Positions 61,089 to 64,000 of a stretch of DNA of 64,000 nt are shown here, piece by piece. Position 1 is the stretch's first letter; each line of letters opens with the position of its first letter. The translations under genes were made by a program, and so were the position numbers. A model generated the notes under the pieces. That model was not told where the DNA came from, ran no database searches, and was given only the letters and a program-made list of their open reading frames with translations. The stretch is from Lojkania enalia. Taxonomy: Eukaryota > Ascomycota > Dothideomycetes > Pleosporales. Where the stretch lies: assembly GCA_010094045.1 (NCBI GenBank), contig ML986683.1, positions 62,001 to 126,000 of the forward strand, given 5' to 3'.

Positions 61089-62248
61089 TTACAACTCACT
61101 CTTCTCATCCTCCTGTCCCAAAAACTTCTTTAAGATGTTACTCCGACTCGTCAAATCGTCCAGCTTCTCCTGCGCTAAGCTGCCCTTGCCGATGAGCCCT
61201 TGCAACCGCTTGAGTTCTTTCTCCGCATATCCCTTGTTGGCACTGATCTTCTCGAACGCCTTGACATAGTATTGAGCATATTTGTCTTGGAGGCCGGCGG
61301 CCGCTTTCTTGACTTCGGCGATGCCATCGGCGTACGCGGAGGAGAACTTGGTGACGAGGGCGTCGAGCGCTTCGATAGTGCCAGCTGTGGCATCGAGACC
61401 GCCGCCAACAGTGCGATGAGTACCGGCATTTGTATTGATAAACTGAACGAAGTCCTTCTCGGCGCGGGCGCCCTCATAAGGCAGCGGCTCGGTGGAGCCC
61501 TTCTTAAAGTACTTGATGGTCGGGTAGGACTGCACACCTTGTTCCGCAGCGAGCGCCTTTGAGTTATCGGCCTCAGCATCAACCTTTGCAATCAGAACAC
61601 CGGGCTCGGTTGCAAAGTCGTTGGCGAGCGTTTCCCAGGTCGGTGCGAGGTTCTTGCAGTCTGTACCGTTTTCAATTAGCAACCAATTGCTCTTCTGCTA
61701 GATGCAGGGAAAATGAAGGGACAGAAATACTTACGTCCGCACCACGGCGCCGTGAACGCGACGAGCACATCCTGCTCCTTTCCGACCTTCTCCTTAAAAC
61801 TCTGGTCATCGAGCATAACGACCTGGCTCGGCAGCTTTGCTTTCAGCTTCGGCCGGATGCCGGTCTTGTCTGTCACCCACTTCTGAAGGCTCTCAAGGTC
61901 CCTTCCGCCGTCATATTCGGCCGGCTTATCACTCTTGCCATCGAACCACTTCAGCGTGGGGAACCCCTGGACGCCGAACTTCTTGCCTAGATCTTTATGG
62001 TTGTCCGCGTCGACCTTCGCGATGGTGACCTTGTCTGAGGCGTGCAGGAAATTTGTGGCAAGTTCTTCGTAGGTTGGGGCAAGGTTTTTGCAGTGGCCGC
62101 ACCAGGGCGCAAAAAATTCTACGAGGGCCGGCTTGCCAGATTTCAGGACGGTCTGGTCGAAGTTTTTGGGCGTGAGCTCCACAACCGCTTCGGCAGCGGA
62201 CAAAGCGGGGAGGAAGGCAAGAGTAGGTAGCACAAGGTTGAGAAGCAT
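61089..62248 (-). CDS. erp38: ER protein disulfide isomerase, ERp38/TigA type
   Basis: An oxidoreductase of the ER lumen that forms and reshuffles disulfides in secretory proteins. Exons on minus 62248..61735 and 61660..61089 (74-nt phase-1 intron inside the second active site) give 361 aa. A signal peptide (about 1-18, ending ALSAAEA) leads into two thioredoxin domains with APWCGHC active sites at about 50-53 and 170-173; the second is assembled across the intron (CG | HC). A C-terminal ERp29-like helical domain follows (about 240-350, IEALDALVTKFSSAYADGI..AQYYVKAFEKI). The last residues are KSEL, a variant of the HDEL/KDEL retrieval signal. Domain order matches fungal TigA/ERp38 rather than classical Pdi1. 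Confidence 0.93.
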
Positions 62249-62468
62249 CTTAACGGCTGCTCCAGAGCTTCAATGGGAGGATTGGGTTTTTTTGGGTGAG
62301 GTTTCGGTGAGGAAGCGAAGCACGAGGGGAGCTCTGCATGTAGTGGAGTCGATGTGGGTAGGCCTTGGCGCCGGAACGTGTCCTTTTGGACGTTTCAGGT
62401 CGAACTTGACAGAGGGAACCGGCTTTCCCTAGAACAAAGCCGCGCCCACGCTTACGCTTATCCTATGC
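62249..62468. promoter_or_regulatory. promoter region of the PDI gene
   Basis: About 125 bp before the ATG lies GGAACGTGTC (62373-62382), which looks like part of the unfolded-protein-response element. PDI genes are known UPR targets; the match is partial. Confidence 0.3.
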
Positions 62469-62767
62469 CTACACAGTAATTACATGAGATACTTTTACGA
62501 ATACCACTGCTTGAATAACCCAGATTCTACTCCACCACTGGCGCTCGAACAACTTTCCTACAGCTAACCAATTTCCCATAGGCATCTGGCGCCACATTTC
62601 CTTCAGCTTTTGAATGGCGTTACTACAAGCCTTACGGTCAACAGACTGAATACCATTTTCCACCCCCCTCACAGCTGCGGCTTTTTCGATTAGGTCTAGT
62701 GCTTTGTTGCTCTTGTCGTATTTAAACCCAAACCATAAAACATTTGCTACCCTTTAATAAATGTACA
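62469..62767 (-). pseudogene. HET-domain (heterokaryon incompatibility) protein fragment
   Basis: HET-domain proteins act in fungal non-self recognition and cell death. The minus strand shows ANVLWFGFKYDKSNKALDLIEKAA followed by WLAVGKLFERQWWSRIWVIQAVVF, which is the classic HET-domain core (WWxRxWVxQE). The Glu of that motif is Ala here. The fragment has a stop upstream (near 62752) and ends at TAG 62469, well before a full domain, so it is a relic. Confidence 0.7.
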
Positions 62768-64000
62768 TTTTTAACACTCCCTAACTTTCCTCTATTAAGC
62801 TCGTTTGATTGACGCATACTCCAACGATCCACGAACAGGGCTACCAGACCGAGCTGATTGCAGATTTGTACGACCAACATATGATTTTATTATTTCTAAA
62901 CCCAATTTAATATTTCATAAGTTTTTTAATCATCATTAGTACTTGTTCCTCTCTGTACCGCAATATCATGTTCTAATCATTAGTTTACCCACCTAATTAC
63001 CCCGCCAAAATCCTAATCATTAGCAATCACCTACCAAGCCTTGCATTTAGTCAGTATCTCAGCCACGTGACTTCTGGCCAATCGCACTTCATGCCTCATC
63101 ACGGTACTTGTAATTCTCCCTGAAGCCTCTCACTTTACCGCACCGACTACTTCGTTCCCAAGTCTTTACTTGTTTTAACCTTTATCTTAGTACTAATTCT
63201 ATAATTTATACAAGACTTTATCTTATTTTATTTCAAGTGTATGCTTCATGATCTTAGATCTCTTGGGAAATGGGACTTGAATCATATAGTAATACAAGTT
63301 TGTACTCTTCCCGGTTCAGTATTCGGTATTATTCACAGGCTCGGACTACTTCGCTGCTCAGCATTCATGTTATGGAACTAGACCTAATGAGAGCTAGGGC
63401 GCAGGCGAGGAAGGGGACCTGTGCCCAGTAGTCGAACACAACCTCAGCACGTGACTTATCACGTGCGAGTCAGTGGGTTAGTCTTCCCTGACCCACTGAA
63501 CACCGGCATACGGGACAGAACTAAATTGTATTTAACAACCTTTAAGACTCTCTCTTCAGATGATATCTTCGTAGTAAATTTGAATACTTCCCTACTACGC
63601 CTGCCTTTCGATACTTCTCCACCTCTTGCTCTCCCAGAATAACCTCCATGCACGCCTCGGTTACGGCAATGACGCCCTTAGTAAACACCCGCACATAACA
63701 ATACAGAAGCCGAATTCCAATTCAGCATATAGATGGCAGCCAGCCTACGGAAGAAGATGCAGCTCATACAACGTGTGGGACAGGTAGATGAGAGCAGTCT
63801 GATAGTACTCTGCTTCGCTATCATCAGACACGAGAGGCACGTATAATTTGCGTACATGGCGTCTGAAGAGAGGGACATAATATATATTCTTAGACAGGAA
63901 ATTAGTCCTTTAGGTCTCTACTAGATATGGAGTGTGAGAAGTGTCTTTCGGGCGCTGAGGCGTTAGCGGAATGTGATTAGGTATGAAAAGGAAGAAGGGA
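62768..64000. other. AT-rich right-end region without a recognised gene
   Basis: Only short frames. It contains an inverted pair of CACGTGA motifs (63448-63465) and a single CACGTGACTT at 63064. Confidence 0.4.
63448..63465. promoter_or_regulatory. inverted pair of CACGTGA boxes
   Basis: CACGTGA - CTTA - TCACGTG: two 7-bp arms in perfect inversion around a 4-bp spacer. The layout suits a dimer or tetramer of bHLH factors. The nearest gene is unknown. Confidence 0.4.

Noticed and set aside
1..64000. CRISPR arrays, prokaryotic operons, intact transposons
   Set aside because: None seen. No regularly spaced repeats, and no transposase, integrase or reverse transcriptase motifs were recognised on either strand; the intron-rich genes are fungal.

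Overview
The window is nuclear DNA of a filamentous ascomycete (Pezizomycotina; Leotiomycetes is a guess I cannot prove). Genes are split by many 49-94 nt GT-AG introns with CTAAC/CTGAC-like branch sites. Typical families present are an ENA-type Na+ ATPase, an Nha1/Sod2 antiporter, an Agd3-type deacetylase and an AA9 oxygenase relic. Gene-rich, moderate-GC blocks alternate with AT-rich stretches holding broken genes whose stop codons are often TGG->TAG/TGA, CGA->TGA or CAG/CAA->TAG/TAA. That is the expected footprint of repeat-induced point mutation (RIP) or similar C-to-T decay.

Left edge (1-2942): 3' part of DCP2, the mRNA decapping enzyme, with a long proline-rich tail. 3-31 kb is accessory. 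It has four genes I can model as intact: a UbiA-family membrane enzyme, a single-pass Cys-rich membrane protein, an Agd3-like secreted polysaccharide deacetylase with an 8-nt microexon, and a small Cys-rich secreted protein. These sit among relics of a GMC oxidoreductase, an S10 serine carboxypeptidase, a BBE-type FAD oxidase, a GFA-domain protein joined to a second carboxypeptidase scrap, a protein of an unnamed fungal family and a serine-rich secreted protein.

31-38.5 kb: a divergent sodium-efflux pair, the ENA-type P-type ATPase (minus) and the Nha1/Sod2 antiporter (plus). They share a 1.7 kb intergenic region with about twelve GCCARG (PacC-type) hexamers, which suggests joint alkaline-pH and salt control. 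38.5-43.6 kb shows no clear gene.

43.6-58.4 kb: a four-exon gene of unknown function with a charged coiled-coil/RS-like tail, acetoacetyl-CoA synthetase, an AA9 polysaccharide monooxygenase pseudogene, a six-exon MFS transporter, and a broken gene of unknown function.

58.6-62.3 kb is a housekeeping block: EBP2 (ribosome biogenesis) head to head with HSBP1, then an ER protein disulfide isomerase of the ERp38/TigA type. The right end is AT-rich and carries a HET-domain relic.

Exon coordinates in the evidence come from splice-phase bookkeeping by eye; every multi-exon model given as intact closes in frame. Family assignments rest on recognised motifs, not on a database search.
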